A stretch of 64,000 nucleotides of DNA from Otariodibacter oris (GCF_009684715.1 NZ_CP016604.1:186001-250000), one strand, 5' to 3'. Shown: positions 17,611 through 27,874, numbered from the stretch's first letter. Made by a program: numbers and translations. Notes: generated by a model not told the origin, from the letters alone.

Positions 17611-19389
17611 ATGGATACCGCGTTAATGTTATCTGCGGTTGTGGGATTAGGTATTGCAGCTCAATGGCTTGCTTGGTACTTAAAACAACCCTCTATTTTA
17701 TTTTTGTTATTAATTGGGATTTTAATCGGACCAGTTTTCAACTGGCTTGATCCTGATGCAATCTTAGGGGATTTATTGTTCCCGTTTATTTCATTGGGGG
17801 TAGCGATTATCCTTTTTGAAGGGGCTTTAACCCTAGAGTTTGATGAAATCAAACAACATGGGCGAGTCGTTCAGTTACTTGTTTCTGTGGGAATGGCGAT
17901 TACCATTGTCTTGATTTCTATCGCTACTTATTTCCTTTTCGATGTGGATTGGCGTATAGCTTTACTATTCGGTTCACTGGTTTGTGTAACTGGGCCAACG
18001 GTGATTGTGCCATTACTGCGTAGCGTACGTCCTAATGATAATATTTCTAATATTCTAAAATGGGAAGGGATTATTATTGACCCAATGGGTGCAATTGCCG
18101 TCGTTTTAGTTTATGAATATATTATTTCTGGCGGTGAAGCGAGTGAAATCGGTACCTTCGCAAAAATTATTGCGATTGCAGGCGTATTAGGTATGGCTGG
18201 TGCTTGGGTGCTTGCTAATTTGATTAAACGTCATTTTATCCCTGACTTTTTACGCAATGTGTTTGTATTAGCCTATGTGTTGCTTTTATTTTCTATTTCC
18301 AACCACTTTGCCCATGAATCTGGTCTTTTAACGGTAACTGTACTCGGTGTAGCGTTAGCAAACTGGAAAGCCTTTCCTAAAGATCACATTTTAGAGTTTA
18401 AAGAATCACTCACAGTTTTATTGATTTCAGTATTATTTATCGTGCTTGCTGCCCGAATGGATCTCAATAGTTTATTGAGTGTTGGATTCTCTGGCATTGC
18501 GTTACTCTTTATTGCAATGTTCATCGTTCGTCCATTTGCCGTCTGGGTATCATCTATTGGTTCTAATTTAACCTGTAATGAAAAAGCGATGATAAGCTGG
18601 ATTGGCCCTAGAGGTATTGTTGCAGCAGCTATTTCTTCATTATTTGCAATCCAATTGCAAGACTATGATATAAAAGGGAGTGAACTACTTATTCCTCTTG
18701 TTTTCTTGATTATTATTGGAACAGTACTGATTCAAGGTCTAGGCTCTAAAGCTATGGCTGGATTGCTTGGCGTGCGTAAAGTGGCTGATAATGGAGTGCT
18801 TATTGTTGGAAGTAGCCCTGTTGCTTTAACTATCGCAAAATCATTAAAAGATCTAAATATTGATGTTATTGTGGCAAACACTAATTATAGTGAAATTTCA
18901 AAAGCAAGGATGCTAGGTTTACGTACTTATTATGGTAGTCCAATTTCAACACATGCAGATAATTACTTAGATTTAATTGGTATTGGGTATTTATTCGCAA
19001 TTAGCACAGATAAGGAACTCAATACGCTATCAGAAATTCACTATCGTCATGAATTTAATGAAAATAATATCTATCGGATACGTTTTAGTGAGGATAATAA
19101 TCAAACTGAACGTAACAATAAACACACTTATCGTTCAAACTTGTTATTTGGTGACGGTGTTACTTACGCAAAATTGGCGAGTTTAATCTCTAAAAATGCT
19201 CGGATAAAAGTAACTAACTTGACAGATAACTATACATTTGAAAAGTACCAAGAGGACAATAAGCAATTTTTACCACTTTATACTGTAGATGAAAATAATA
19301 TTATTTCTATTATTGATTCTGAGCATACGCCAAAGAATTGTCGTTTAGTGTCACTTGTACCTGAAGAAAAGATGGATATCGATAAATAA
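17611..19389 (+). CDS. Monovalent cation/proton antiporter with RCK domain (CPA family)
   Basis: Inner-membrane antiporter exchanging Na+ or K+ for H+. The frame is open from a TTG at 17530, but AGGAG sits 7 bases before ATG 17611, giving 592 residues starting MDTALMLSAVVG. About 12-13 membrane segments fill residues 1-395 and include LFEGALTLEFDEI, the GPTVIVPLL region and EGIIIDPMGA, where the acidic residue likely carries protons, and SWIGPRGIVAAAISS. Residues ~410-590 form a TrkA-N/RCK-like cytoplasmic domain (GVLIVGSSPVALTIAKSL), pointing to nucleotide or ligand control. A bidirectional terminator follows. Confidence 0.88.
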   Translation: MDTALMLSAVVGLGIAAQWLAWYLKQPSILFLLLIGILIGPVFNWLDPDAILGDLLFPFISLGVAIILFEGALTLEFDEIKQHGRVVQLLVSVGMAITIVLISIATYFLFDVDWRIALLFGSLVCVTGPTVIVPLLRSVRPNDNISNILKWEGIIIDPMGAIAVVLVYEYIISGGEASEIGTFAKIIAIAGVLGMAGAWVLANLIKRHFIPDFLRNVFVLAYVLLLFSISNHFAHESGLLTVTVLGVALANWKAFPKDHILEFKESLTVLLISVLFIVLAARMDLNSLLSVGFSGIALLFIAMFIVRPFAVWVSSIGSNLTCNEKAMISWIGPRGIVAAAISSLFAIQLQDYDIKGSELLIPLVFLIIIGTVLIQGLGSKAMAGLLGVRKVADNGVLIVGSSPVALTIAKSLKDLNIDVIVANTNYSEISKARMLGLRTYYGSPISTHADNYLDLIGIGYLFAISTDKELNTLSEIHYRHEFNENNIYRIRFSEDNNQTERNNKHTYRSNLLFGDGVTYAKLASLISKNARIKVTNLTDNYTFEKYQEDNKQFLPLYTVDENNIISIIDSEHTPKNCRLVSLVPEEKMDIDK

Positions 19390-19416
19390 TAGAGCAAGAT
19401 AAATTTAAAAAATAAA

Positions 19417-19452
19417 TAGAGGCAACACAGTTTTGACTATGTTGCCTCTATT
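19417..19452. terminator. Bidirectional terminator between the antiporter gene and panF
   Basis: Stem TAGAGGCAACA..G paired with C..TGTTGCCTCTA around TTTTGA (one mismatch), with A-rich and T-rich flanks serving both convergent genes. Confidence 0.8.
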
Positions 19453-19463
19453 TTTTATATTGC

Positions 19464-20891
19464 TTAATCTTTTTTCTTACCAAACAAATTTCCAATTAAG
19501 AAACCAACTAATCCAATAAGTAATGCTGGCACAATGGTGTGGAAACTAAAGAATTTGATACCAAAACTTGCCATCAAAACATAACTCACTAGCCCTGCAA
19601 TCATTGAGCAAATCGCCCCTGTTGCATTTGCTTTGTCCCAATATAAGCCTAATACGATAACCCATAAGAACGTTGATTCTAGTCCACCAAGTGATAAGAG
19701 ATTTAACCAAATCAACATATCAGGTGGATTGAATGCGAGAATAAGGGCAAAGAGCGTGAGTAAAAGAGTAGTTAGTGTTGAAAAGAATTTAATCCGTGAT
19801 TCATTTTTTGCCGCTTGAGGACGGATAGCTAAGTATAGATCCTTAATCATTGTTGAAGAGGATTGAATTAGCATTGAATCAATGGAAGACATAATTGCTG
19901 CCATTGGCGCAGCAAGGAAAATACCCGCAACCACAGTTGGTAGAACTTCTAACATTAAGGTTGGAATAACTTGATCCACAACTTTTAAGTCAGGCACAAC
20001 GGCTCTGCCTAATGCACCAGAAAGATGCATTCCAAGCATAAGGATTGCAACTACGATAGTGCCTATAATCATCCCATTATGTAACGATTTACTATCTTTA
20101 TATGCCATACTTCTCACAGCTAAAGAAGGAAGCCCAATCAGTCCAAAACAGACAAGCACCCAAAATGAAGCCATAAAAGTTAGGTCTAATGGTCTTTCAT
20201 CTATACCATAAGGTTCAATAAGTTGGGGATTGATGCTTTGTAATTGATTAATTGCATTCTCAACACCACCCGCTGCATAAATCACCCCCCCCAGTAGTAA
20301 TATCGTACCCACTAGCATGACTAAACCTTGTATGGTGTCAGTTAACACAACGGCTCTAAATCCACCGATAAAGGTGTAAATTCCGACAGTTACTGCAAAA
20401 ATTAGAATAGCACTGGTATAAGAGATACCGAGAGTAGTTTCAAGTAATCTGCCCGCCCCAATAAATTGCACAACGATCATGGCAAAGAACGAAAGCAAAA
20501 GTGCTAAACTCGATAGCCAGACAACCACAGGGCTTTTATAACGAGCAAATAGCATATCATTGATTGTGATACTGTTTGTTTTGCGGGCAATGATCGCAAA
20601 TTTTTTACCTAGAATACCAAGGGATAGAACTACTGCAGGAACCTGTATCATAGCGAGTAGTACCCAACCCAAACCATATTTGTAAGCAGCTCCTGGCCCA
20701 CCAATAAAGCTACTTGCTCCGACGTAAGTGGCAGATATTGTCATTGCGAGGACAAATCCCGACATAGAGCGTCCACCCACATAATACTCAGATAAAAAAT
20801 TACCTTGTTGTCGTTTACGATAAGCATAGAAAGCGACACCGAAAACAAAACACAAATAGGCAATCAGAGGAAGTAGGATTGAGATATTCAT
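19464..20891 (-). CDS. panF: Sodium/pantothenate symporter
   Basis: Imports pantothenate, the coenzyme A precursor, with Na+. The 475 residues form about 13 membrane segments of the SSS family: SEYYVGGRSMSGFVLAMTISATYVGASSFIGGPGAAYKYGLGWVLLA near the start and AAPMAAIMSSIDSMLIQSSS (the SSS Na+-site region) near 310-330. The length and the yhdT neighbour match panF of E. coli and Haemophilus. Codons for LGGV contain a run of eight G on the coding strand (20285-20292). Pantothenate kinase is encoded separately at 62089-63042. Confidence 0.95.
   Translation of the reverse strand: MNISILLPLIAYLCFVFGVAFYAYRKRQQGNFLSEYYVGGRSMSGFVLAMTISATYVGASSFIGGPGAAYKYGLGWVLLAMIQVPAVVLSLGILGKKFAIIARKTNSITINDMLFARYKSPVVVWLSSLALLLSFFAMIVVQFIGAGRLLETTLGISYTSAILIFAVTVGIYTFIGGFRAVVLTDTIQGLVMLVGTILLLGGVIYAAGGVENAINQLQSINPQLIEPYGIDERPLDLTFMASFWVLVCFGLIGLPSLAVRSMAYKDSKSLHNGMIIGTIVVAILMLGMHLSGALGRAVVPDLKVVDQVIPTLMLEVLPTVVAGIFLAAPMAAIMSSIDSMLIQSSSTMIKDLYLAIRPQAAKNESRIKFFSTLTTLLLTLFALILAFNPPDMLIWLNLLSLGGLESTFLWVIVLGLYWDKANATGAICSMIAGLVSYVLMASFGIKFFSFHTIVPALLIGLVGFLIGNLFGKKKD
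20285..20292 (-). repeat. Eight-base G homopolymer inside panF
   Basis: The plus strand reads CCCCCCCC, so panF mRNA has eight consecutive G across Leu-Gly-Gly-Val. It is the longest G/C run I noticed in this AT-rich window and could slip during replication. Confidence 0.8.
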
Positions 20892-20892
20892 T

Positions 20893-21126
20893 TTATTCTT
20901 TGTCCTCTAAATCAATATTTTTATAAACATTTTTAATAACAACTATGGTGAGTAATACAAACAGGATAGATAAATAGATACAACTAAATTCAAACCAAAT
21001 AGGAAATCCCAGTAATCCTCGTTCAGAGGGTAAAAAGTAAGCAAACCCAACCCAGCCAATAAGGTATATGAATGTCAGCCACAAAGCCCAACGCACTTCT
21101 CGTTTAATTTGTTGGTGATGTTTCAC
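20893..21126 (-). CDS. yhdT: YhdT family small membrane protein (DUF997)
   Basis: A 77-residue protein with two hydrophobic segments (WALWLTFIYLIGWVGFAYF and FEFSCIYLSILFVLLTIVVI) and conserved FPIWFEFSCI, the DUF997/YhdT pattern. It lies one base upstream of panF in the same direction, as in many enteric and Pasteurellaceae genomes, so it is probably an accessory protein of the symporter. AGGAGA precedes the ATG. The biochemical role is unknown. Confidence 0.88.
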   Translation of the reverse strand: MKHHQQIKREVRWALWLTFIYLIGWVGFAYFLPSERGLLGFPIWFEFSCIYLSILFVLLTIVVIKNVYKNIDLEDKE

Positions 21127-21137
21127 TTTTTCTCCTT

Positions 21138-21166
21138 AAAAAAATAACCTCATAAAAATGAGGTTA
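21138..21166 (-). terminator. Rho-independent terminator of metJ
   Basis: Stem TAACCTCAT / ATGAGGTTA with a 4-base loop, followed on the minus strand by TTTTTTT. It lies just before the yhdT ribosome site. Confidence 0.8.
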
Positions 21167-21216
21167 AAACAGACTTGCTATTATTGCTATATATGAATCT
21201 AATTATTTGCTGAAGA

Positions 21217-21480
21217 TTATTCAGCATCTTCTTCGGGTCTTGATTTCATCAACTCTTCGTCGGTTGGCAAAGGTTGCCCAGTAAATGCATGTAAAAATGC
21301 CTCACACAATAATTCACTGTTTGTTGCATGACGAAGGTTATGAATTTGACGACGAGTGCGTTCATTGGTCAAAATTTCTAATACTTTAATTGGGATAGAA
21401 ACTGTAATTTTTTTGACTTGTTCGCTTTTCTTCCCATGCTCTGCATAGGGACTAATATATTCACCACTCCAATCTACCAT
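21217..21480 (-). CDS. metJ: Methionine repressor MetJ (short C-terminus)
   Basis: S-adenosylmethionine-dependent repressor of methionine genes. ATG 21480 is chosen over upstream ATGs because GAGGAAA lies 6-7 bases before it and the product then starts [21 protein letters not shown] as in other MetJ proteins. The ribbon-helix-helix strand [15 protein letters not shown] and the helix-B/C core [25 protein letters not shown] are intact. The protein has 87 residues against 105 in E. coli: it ends shortly after [14 protein letters not shown] and lacks the usual tail (…INPETWEY). No frameshifted tail is visible downstream. DNA and corepressor contacts lie in the retained part. Confidence 0.93.
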   Translation of the reverse strand: MVDWSGEYISPYAEHGKKSEQVKKITVSIPIKVLEILTNERTRRQIHNLRHATNSELLCEAFLHAFTGQPLPTDEELMKSRPEEDAE

Positions 21481-21550
21481 TAATCGTTTCCTCATCATAA
21501 AAAATGAAATTCCTGTGTATTCTAATTAAAATTGATAAAAATCGCAATCT

Positions 21551-21566
21551 AGACGTCCAGATTTCT
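21551..21566. promoter_or_regulatory. Tandem Met-box-like operator
   Basis: AGACGTCC (7 of 8 matches to the Met box AGACGTCT) is directly followed by AGATTTCT (6 of 8), about 70-85 bases before the metJ start. MetJ binds tandem 8-base boxes, so this is a candidate autoregulatory operator. The gap 21481-21791 also holds an uptake-signal-like TAAGCGGTCA at 21574 and presumably the rnr promoter; a 77-codon ORF there has no support. Confidence 0.5.
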
Positions 21567-21791
21567 TTATGGGTAAGCGGTCATTTTTTAAATAAATTTT
21601 GCAAATTTCTAGGAATAAGGAAAAGTGTGCTATTATGTTGCAATAATTATGAGCATTGGTTTATTTTAAATGTAATGTTCTACACAATAGCAATGTTAGT
21701 TTATCTGTCACGTACCCATCCGTTATACCCTATCTAACTTTATTTTAACTACAAGATTATAATATTTATATTATTCCAAATAAGAAGCACT

Positions 21792-24083
21792 ATGATACAA
21801 GATCCAAATTATCAACAAGAAAAAGAAAAATACGAAAATCCAGTTCCAAGTCGAGATTTTATTTTACAAACCATCCGTGAATATGATGCGCCAATGAGTA
21901 AAGAAGAATTGCTTGCTCAGTTTCAGATTGAAGATGATGAGCGTAAAGAGGCAATTCGTCGTCGTTTACGTGCAATGGAAAATGATGGACAGTTGGTGTT
22001 TACCAAACGTCGTCGCTATGCGTTACCTGAAAAAATGGATTTATTGAAAGGGAGCGTAATTGGTCATCGTGATGGTTATGGCTTTCTACAAGTTGAGGGC
22101 GATGACGATTGGTTTATCCCGAATGGACAAATGTTGCGTGTTATGCACGGCGATTTTGTTTTAGCTCAACCAAACGGAAAAGACCGCCGAGGACGTAAAG
22201 AAGTGCGTATTGTGCGAGTACTTGAAGCGCGTAAAAAACAAGTTGTCGGACGCTTTTTTACAGAATCAGGGATTAATTATGTCGTACCCGATGATAGCCG
22301 TTTACAGCAAGATATTTTAATTCCAGAAGAGCATCGCCTCGGTGCGAGAATGGGGCAAGTTGTCGTGGTTGAATTACAACCTCGTAAGGCTGATTTTAAG
22401 CGTCCTGTTGGATTTATTACCGAAATTCTTGGGGATAATTTAGCACCAGGGATGGAAATTGAAATTGCATTAAGAAACCACGATATTCCTCACGTTTGGA
22501 GTGAAGGTGTAGAAAAACAGATTCGCCAATTTAATGAAGAAGTACCAGAAGAAGCAAAAAAAGGGCGAATTGATCTGCGGAACTTACCGCTTGTCACCAT
22601 TGATGGCGAAAGTGCGAGAGATTTTGATGATGCCGTATTCTGTCAGAAAGAGGAAAATGGCTGGCGTTTATGGGTAGCGATTGCTGACGTAAGTTACTAC
22701 GTGCGACCAAAGACTGCCCTTGATTTAGAAGCTCAACAGCGTGGTAATTCTGTTTACTTCCCAAATCGTGTTGTGCCAATGTTGCCAGAAGTACTTTCAA
22801 ATGGGCTTTGTTCACTCAATCCTCAGGTTGATAGATTGTGCCTTGTGGCAGAAATGCGTATATCGGCGAAAGGACAGTTGGAGGAGTACGAATTTTACGA
22901 AGCCGTGATGAATTCTCACGCTCGTTTAACTTATACAAAAGTATGGCAAATTCTTGAAGGTAATGAAGAATTACAAGAACGTTATGAACCATTAGTTCCG
23001 CATTTAAATGAGCTACATAATATGTATAAAGTATTAGTTAAAGCTCGCCAGCAACGTGGTGCGATTGAATTTGAAACCATAGAGAATCAATTTATTTTCA
23101 ATCCTCAAGGTAGAATTGAAAGAATTGAGCCTGTGATTCGTAATGATGCACATAAAATCATTGAAGAATGTATGATTTTAGCCAATATTGCCTCGGCTCG
23201 ATTTATCGAAAAGGCTAATGAACCTTCGTTATATCGTGTTCACGCACAACCGAGTGAAGAAAAATTAACAAGTTTCAAAACCTTTTTGAAGGAATGTGGA
23301 CTGTTTTTAGACGGTGGATTAAAACCAACGCCAAAAGATTATGCCAAATTATTGGATATTGTTAGAGAACGTCCCGATAAAACCTTGATTCAAACTATGT
23401 TATTGCGATCATTAAAACAAGCGATTTACTCGCCCGATAATGAAGGGCATTTTGGCTTAGCCTTAACGGAGTATGCTCATTTTACCTCGCCAATTCGTCG
23501 TTATCCTGATTTATTAGTTCATCGAGCGATTAAGTATTTAATTGAAAAAGGAAAAGGCAATACTCGTCAGTATACGGACGGTGGTGGTTATCACTATAAA
23601 CTTGATGATATGGATCAGTTTGGCGAAAAATGTTCAGCAACGGAACGCAGAGCAGATGATGCGACAAGAGATGTAGCGGATTGGTTGAAATGTGAATATA
23701 TGCAAGATCATATCGGCGAAGTTTTTGATGGTGTGATTTCAAGCGTCACCGGCTTTGGATTATTCGTAAAATTAAATGATTTGTTGATTGATGGTTTAGT
23801 ACATATTTCTCACTTGGATAATGGTTATTATCACTTTGATAGTGATCGCCAACGCTTAGTTGGAAAAAATGGCAATATTTATCGCCTTGGTGATCCTGTT
23901 AAGGTACAGGTCATGAGTGTTAATCTAGATGATAAAAAAATTGATTTTGATTTGATTACCAATTTGCGTAAGCCTAAATCAGCTGGAAAAACCGCTAAGA
24001 AAAACAGGAAAAAATCAAAACCTGTATTTAAAGAAGCAAAGAAAGAAAATGTTAAGAAAATCGCTAAAAAAAGGAAAAAATAG
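21792..24083 (+). CDS. rnr: Ribonuclease R
   Basis: Processive 3'-5' exoribonuclease that degrades structured RNA and takes part in rRNA quality control and tmRNA-linked decay. The 763 residues hold an N-terminal helix-turn-helix region ([23 protein letters not shown]), two cold-shock domains (~60-210), the RNB catalytic domain with [22 protein letters not shown] (acidic Mg2+ cluster) and [16 protein letters not shown], and an S1 domain with [18 protein letters not shown] (~640). A Lys-rich tail (~735-763) follows. Domain order and size are those of RNase R rather than RNase II. Confidence 0.97.
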   Translation: MIQDPNYQQEKEKYENPVPSRDFILQTIREYDAPMSKEELLAQFQIEDDERKEAIRRRLRAMENDGQLVFTKRRRYALPEKMDLLKGSVIGHRDGYGFLQVEGDDDWFIPNGQMLRVMHGDFVLAQPNGKDRRGRKEVRIVRVLEARKKQVVGRFFTESGINYVVPDDSRLQQDILIPEEHRLGARMGQVVVVELQPRKADFKRPVGFITEILGDNLAPGMEIEIALRNHDIPHVWSEGVEKQIRQFNEEVPEEAKKGRIDLRNLPLVTIDGESARDFDDAVFCQKEENGWRLWVAIADVSYYVRPKTALDLEAQQRGNSVYFPNRVVPMLPEVLSNGLCSLNPQVDRLCLVAEMRISAKGQLEEYEFYEAVMNSHARLTYTKVWQILEGNEELQERYEPLVPHLNELHNMYKVLVKARQQRGAIEFETIENQFIFNPQGRIERIEPVIRNDAHKIIEECMILANIASARFIEKANEPSLYRVHAQPSEEKLTSFKTFLKECGLFLDGGLKPTPKDYAKLLDIVRERPDKTLIQTMLLRSLKQAIYSPDNEGHFGLALTEYAHFTSPIRRYPDLLVHRAIKYLIEKGKGNTRQYTDGGGYHYKLDDMDQFGEKCSATERRADDATRDVADWLKCEYMQDHIGEVFDGVISSVTGFGLFVKLNDLLIDGLVHISHLDNGYYHFDSDRQRLVGKNGNIYRLGDPVKVQVMSVNLDDKKIDFDLITNLRKPKSAGKTAKKNRKKSKPVFKEAKKENVKKIAKKRKK

Positions 24084-24185
24084 TTGGTTTATAAAATATT
24101 ATTCAATCTTGTGAAGATCCGACTTGTATTAGTTAAATCTTATGGGTAGACTTCATTTGAATTTTGTCCACTTAGGAGATTTACA

Positions 24186-24764
24186 ATGAAAAAATTAGGT
24201 TTAACACTACTTGCGGGTTTAGTTTCTACATCTGTATTTGCAGCACCAGTTGGCACAACTTTTACAGGCTTTGGTGTTGGTTTGGATTTAACGACAACAA
24301 AATACGAAGATGCTAAAAGAGCGACGGGAGTCGGTATTGTTGCAGATTATGGCTTTGATTTTGGCAACAATTTTATTGGATTAGCAGAAGGGAAAATTAA
24401 ATTTAATAAATCTAAGTTATTAGACAGAAGAAATGGTGATAACTACGCTCGTCTTGATGAGAAATGGAGAGCAAACCTCAGTTATCTACAAGGTTATCGT
24501 GTATTGCCTGATTTACTTCCATATGTGAAAGTGAGTTATAATGTAGCAAAATTAGAAAGCGATGTGAAAGAAGTCGTTAGAGATAGGACGTATTCGTCTC
24601 ATAAAGAAGATACTGGCAATGGATTGGGACTAGGTATAGGTGTGAAATATGCTGTTTCTTCAAATTTTGAAGTGGGAGCAGAATACTTAAGAAGCCGTAC
24701 TAAATTTGATGGTGATCGTGTTAATGCGAACACTTTCGGAGCAAATGCAACATATCGTTTTTAG
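24186..24764 (+). CDS. Small outer membrane beta-barrel protein
   Basis: A 192-residue protein with a signal peptide ending VFAAPVG and a mature part of alternating hydrophobic/polar strands ending NTFGANATYRF, with a C-terminal Phe for barrel insertion. The size and patterns (GVGIVADYGFDFGNNFIGLAEGKI, LGLGIGVKYAVSSNFEVGAEYLR) fit an 8-stranded OmpA/OmpW/Opa-like barrel. No specific family function is recognised; surface adhesion or envelope structure are possibilities. It has its own gap and a strong terminator behind it, so it is probably monocistronic. Confidence 0.75.
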   Translation: MKKLGLTLLAGLVSTSVFAAPVGTTFTGFGVGLDLTTTKYEDAKRATGVGIVADYGFDFGNNFIGLAEGKIKFNKSKLLDRRNGDNYARLDEKWRANLSYLQGYRVLPDLLPYVKVSYNVAKLESDVKEVVRDRTYSSHKEDTGNGLGLGIGVKYAVSSNFEVGAEYLRSRTKFDGDRVNANTFGANATYRF

Positions 24765-24777
24765 TTAAAGTTTGTTC

Positions 24778-24818
24778 AAAAAAAGGTATAATAGGCACTC
24801 CTGTTATACCTTTTTTTT
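24778..24818 (+). terminator. Rho-independent terminator
   Basis: Stem AAAAAAGGTATAA / TTATACCTTTTTT with a 12-base loop, just after the barrel protein gene. Its U-run ends about 10 bases before the next start codon. Confidence 0.9.
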
Positions 24819-24827
24819 GAGGTCTTT

Positions 24828-25847
24828 ATGTTGACTAAAAATACTATATTTGGGTTAATTATAGTAGGTTTAATAACTGCTATTTCTTTTGTTGCCTCAA
24901 ACAGCTCAATTGCGATAAATTTAAATCTAAGTGCATTAACCATTGCTATTTTATTTGGAATGTTATTAGGGAATACCATTTACCCTAAGATAGAAGCCCA
25001 AACTATTCAAGGAATTAACCTTTCTAAAGGTTTTTTACTCCGTTCCGGTATCGTGTTATACGGTTTTCGAATCACTTTACAAGATATTAATTCTGTTGGT
25101 GTAAATGCGATTATCGTTGATGCTATTATGCTAACTGCAACTTTCTTTATTACCTGTTGGGTAGGTGTTCGTTGGTTGAAAATTGATAAGCAAATTGTGC
25201 AACTTACCGCCGCAGGATGTAGTATTTGTGGTGCAGCGGCTATTATGGCAACTTCTCCGGTCTTAAAATCGGAATCTCACAAAGTTTCTGTTGCCATTGC
25301 TCTTATTGTGATATTTGGTACGGTTTGTATGTTCTTATATCCAATTATGTATCCAGTGCTTAATCATTACCTTTCTGATCATCAATTTGGTATTTATATT
25401 GGTTCCTCTGTTCATGAAGTAGCTCAAGTTTATGCGGCGGGAAGTAATATTAATGCTACTGTTGCTGATACCTCTGTGATTACTAAGATGATTCGTGTAA
25501 TGATGCTTGCTCCTTTCCTCATTTTATTGTCTTATTCATTACAAAAAACTGAGAGTCAAAGTACTCATCAAAAACAAAAAATTAATATTCCATGGTTTGC
25601 TGTTTGGTTTATTGTGGTTGCTATTTTTAATTCTTTCTCTTTTTTGCCACAATCAGTTGTCTCATTTTTAGTAGATGTTGATACTATATTTTTAATGATG
25701 GCAATGGCTGCATTGGGATTAACTACTCGCTTCAGTGCGATCAGACATGCAGGATTTAGACCATTTTTATTGGGAGGAATTATTTGCATTTGGCTTATTG
25801 TTGGAGGCTTTTTTGTAAATTTTGGTTTACAACATATTGTTGGTTAA
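24828..25847 (+). CDS. YeiH family putative sulfate exporter (UPF0324)
   Basis: A 339-residue inner-membrane protein with about ten hydrophobic segments. Family marks include TIAILFGMLLGNTIYP, GINLSKGFLLRSGIVLYGFRITLQDI and the central AAGCSICGAAAIMATSPVLK, GSSVHEVAQVYAAGS and AAFGLTTRFSAIRHAG-like (ALGLTTRFSAIRHAGFRPF) stretches, all typical of YeiH/PSE proteins. In E. coli yeiH sits by the LysR regulator yeiE; no such regulator is adjacent here. The substrate has not been established for most members, so the export function is family annotation. Confidence 0.9.
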   Translation: MLTKNTIFGLIIVGLITAISFVASNSSIAINLNLSALTIAILFGMLLGNTIYPKIEAQTIQGINLSKGFLLRSGIVLYGFRITLQDINSVGVNAIIVDAIMLTATFFITCWVGVRWLKIDKQIVQLTAAGCSICGAAAIMATSPVLKSESHKVSVAIALIVIFGTVCMFLYPIMYPVLNHYLSDHQFGIYIGSSVHEVAQVYAAGSNINATVADTSVITKMIRVMMLAPFLILLSYSLQKTESQSTHQKQKINIPWFAVWFIVVAIFNSFSFLPQSVVSFLVDVDTIFLMMAMAALGLTTRFSAIRHAGFRPFLLGGIICIWLIVGGFFVNFGLQHIVG

Positions 25848-26017
25848 TTTGCAAAAAGAAAGTATAAAGTTACCGCTCGTTATAAATTCAACAATAAATC
25901 GTTCTTAATATTATGCTTATCTCTCGACATCTTATTGATAGAACGTTACAATTTCGTCCTATGTTTTTATCTGTATATTATATACCGAATTCTTTTAAAT
26001 TTATTTGAGGTTTAAGA

Positions 26018-27319
26018 ATGTCTTTTTCTATTGAAACAACTCAAGGCTTAGAACGCCGCGCAACAATTACTGTATCTGCTGATAAAGTTGAGGGTACATA
26101 CCGTGAACAATTAAAAGGTTATGCTAAAAATGCACGTATCGACGGTTTCCGTAAAGGTAAAGTGCCTCATAGCATTATTGAACAACGTTTTGGTTTATCA
26201 GCTCGTCAAGATGCACTTTCAGAAGAAATGCAACGTGGTTTCTTTGATGTTGTTATTAGTGAGAAGTTAAACATTGCAGGTCGTCCTACATTTACACCAG
26301 AAAATTACCAACCTGGTCAAGATTTTAAATTTACCGCAGTATTTGAAGTATTCCCAGAAGTAGAATTAAAAGGGTTAGAAAATATTGAAGTGGAAAAACC
26401 AGTTGTTGAGATTACAGAAGCGGATTTAGACAAAATGGTTGATGTATTACGTAAACAACAAGCAACATGGTCTGAATCACAAGAAGCAGCAAAAGCGGAT
26501 GATCGTGTAACTATTGATTTTGTTGGTACAGTAGATGGTGAAGAGTTTGAAGGTGGTAAAGCATCAGACTTCGTATTATTAATGGGTCAAGGCCGTATGA
26601 TCCCTGGTTTTGAAGATGGTATTGTTGGTCATAAAGCAGGTGAACAATTTGATGTTGATGTTACCTTCCCTGAAGATTACCAATCAGAAAGCTTAAAAGG
26701 CAAAGCGGCTAAATTTGCAATTACATTGAAAAAAGTTGAAAACATGGTATTACCAGAATTAACAGAAGATTTTGTTAAAAAATTTGGTGCAGGTAAAGAT
26801 GTTGCAACATTACGTGCTGAAATTAAGAAAAATATGCAACGTGAATTAAAAAATGCGGTAACAGCACGTATTAAAAACCAAGTAATCAATGGATTAATTA
26901 AAGAGAATGATATTGAAGTGCCTGCCTCTGCGGTTACTGAAGAAGTTGAAGTTCTTCGTCAACAAGCAATTCAACGTTTCGGTGGTAAACCTGAAATGGC
27001 TGCACAATTACCCGCAGAGTTATTTGAGGGTGAAGCAAAACGCCGTGTTCAAGTTGGCTTATTACTTTCAACAGTTATTTCATCTAATGAGCTTAAAGTT
27101 GATGAAGATCGAGTAAAAGAGACTATCGCAGAATTAGCTTCAGCGTATGAACAACCTGAAGAAGTGGTTGCATACTATGCGAAAAACCCTAAATTAACAG
27201 ATAATGTTCGTAATGTTGTATTAGAAGAACAAGCTGTTGATGCTGTATTGGCGAAAGCTAAAGTAACAGAAAAAGCTTCATCTTTTGATGAAATTATGGT
27301 TGCTCAACAACAAGGTTAA
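26018..27319 (+). CDS. tig: Trigger factor
   Basis: Ribosome-bound chaperone and peptidyl-prolyl isomerase that meets nascent chains at the tunnel exit. The 433 residues show the ribosome-binding region with [20 protein letters not shown] (signature GFRxGKxP at ~44), the FKBP-type domain (~160-245, [24 protein letters not shown]) and the C-terminal helical chaperone arms. Length is as in E. coli (432). Upstream 25848-26017 holds only AT-rich sequence with a partial uptake signal. In many genomes clpP-clpX follow, but here yibN-secB follow instead. Confidence 0.97.
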   Translation: MSFSIETTQGLERRATITVSADKVEGTYREQLKGYAKNARIDGFRKGKVPHSIIEQRFGLSARQDALSEEMQRGFFDVVISEKLNIAGRPTFTPENYQPGQDFKFTAVFEVFPEVELKGLENIEVEKPVVEITEADLDKMVDVLRKQQATWSESQEAAKADDRVTIDFVGTVDGEEFEGGKASDFVLLMGQGRMIPGFEDGIVGHKAGEQFDVDVTFPEDYQSESLKGKAAKFAITLKKVENMVLPELTEDFVKKFGAGKDVATLRAEIKKNMQRELKNAVTARIKNQVINGLIKENDIEVPASAVTEEVEVLRQQAIQRFGGKPEMAAQLPAELFEGEAKRRVQVGLLLSTVISSNELKVDEDRVKETIAELASAYEQPEEVVAYYAKNPKLTDNVRNVVLEEQAVDAVLAKAKVTEKASSFDEIMVAQQQG

Positions 27320-27333
27320 TTTAGAGTAAAGAA

Positions 27334-27362
27334 GTAGGGTAAGTTTCACTTACCCTATATTT
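27334..27362 (+). terminator. Probable terminator of tig
   Basis: Stem TAGGGTAAGT / ACTTACCCTA around TTTC; the T-run behind is short (TATTTC), so termination may be partial. Confidence 0.5.
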
Positions 27363-27421
27363 CAACGTAAGGTAGTAATTTTTCTACCTCTTTTGTTTTT
27401 TATCTTTACTGGAATTATATT

Positions 27422-27874
27422 ATGGAAGAGCTAACGTTTGTTCAACAAGTGCAACAGTTTGCTACTAATCATGTTGTTATGGTTGTTGCATGGGTTGCTT
27501 TATTTGTTGCAGTGATTTTTAATTTTTATAAAAGTGCAACGAGTAAAATTAAAGTCGTTGATAACGCTCAAATTACTCAGCTTATCAATAAAGAAGACGC
27601 TGTTGTCTTAGATGTACGTTCTGAAGATGAATTCAGATCAGGTCATATTATCGAAAGTGTGCATTTATTTCCAAGCGATATTAAACAAAATAAAACCCAC
27701 ACTATTGATAAATATAAAGAAACACCACTTGTTGTTGTCGATGGAAATGGTATGACTGCCCAATCTATCGCAAGTGTATTGGCTAAACAAGGTTTTAATA
27801 AAGTTTACGCCTTAAAAGAAGGTATTGCAGGCTGGCGTACTGCAAATCTGCCATTAGTTAAAAAACACAAATAA
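27422..27874 (+). CDS. yibN: Membrane-anchored rhodanese-like protein YibN
   Basis: A 150-residue protein with one N-terminal membrane helix (VVMVVAWVALFVAVIFNFY) and a cytoplasmic rhodanese-like domain (AVVLDVRSEDEFRSGHI…GIAGWRTANLPLV). The usual active-site loop Cys is replaced in VVVDGNGMTAQ, as in E. coli YibN, so sulfurtransferase activity is doubtful. Position directly before secB, then gpsA and cysE, is the conserved E. coli order. In E. coli YibN has been linked to the YidC/Sec environment, which fits the neighbour. Confidence 0.9.
   Translation: MEELTFVQQVQQFATNHVVMVVAWVALFVAVIFNFYKSATSKIKVVDNAQITQLINKEDAVVLDVRSEDEFRSGHIIESVHLFPSDIKQNKTHTIDKYKETPLVVVDGNGMTAQSIASVLAKQGFNKVYALKEGIAGWRTANLPLVKKHK

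Noticed and set aside
21504..21737. 77-codon plus-strand ORF between metJ and rnr
   Set aside because: It covers the metJ promoter, Met-box-like sites and an uptake signal, has no ribosome site and shows no family resemblance.
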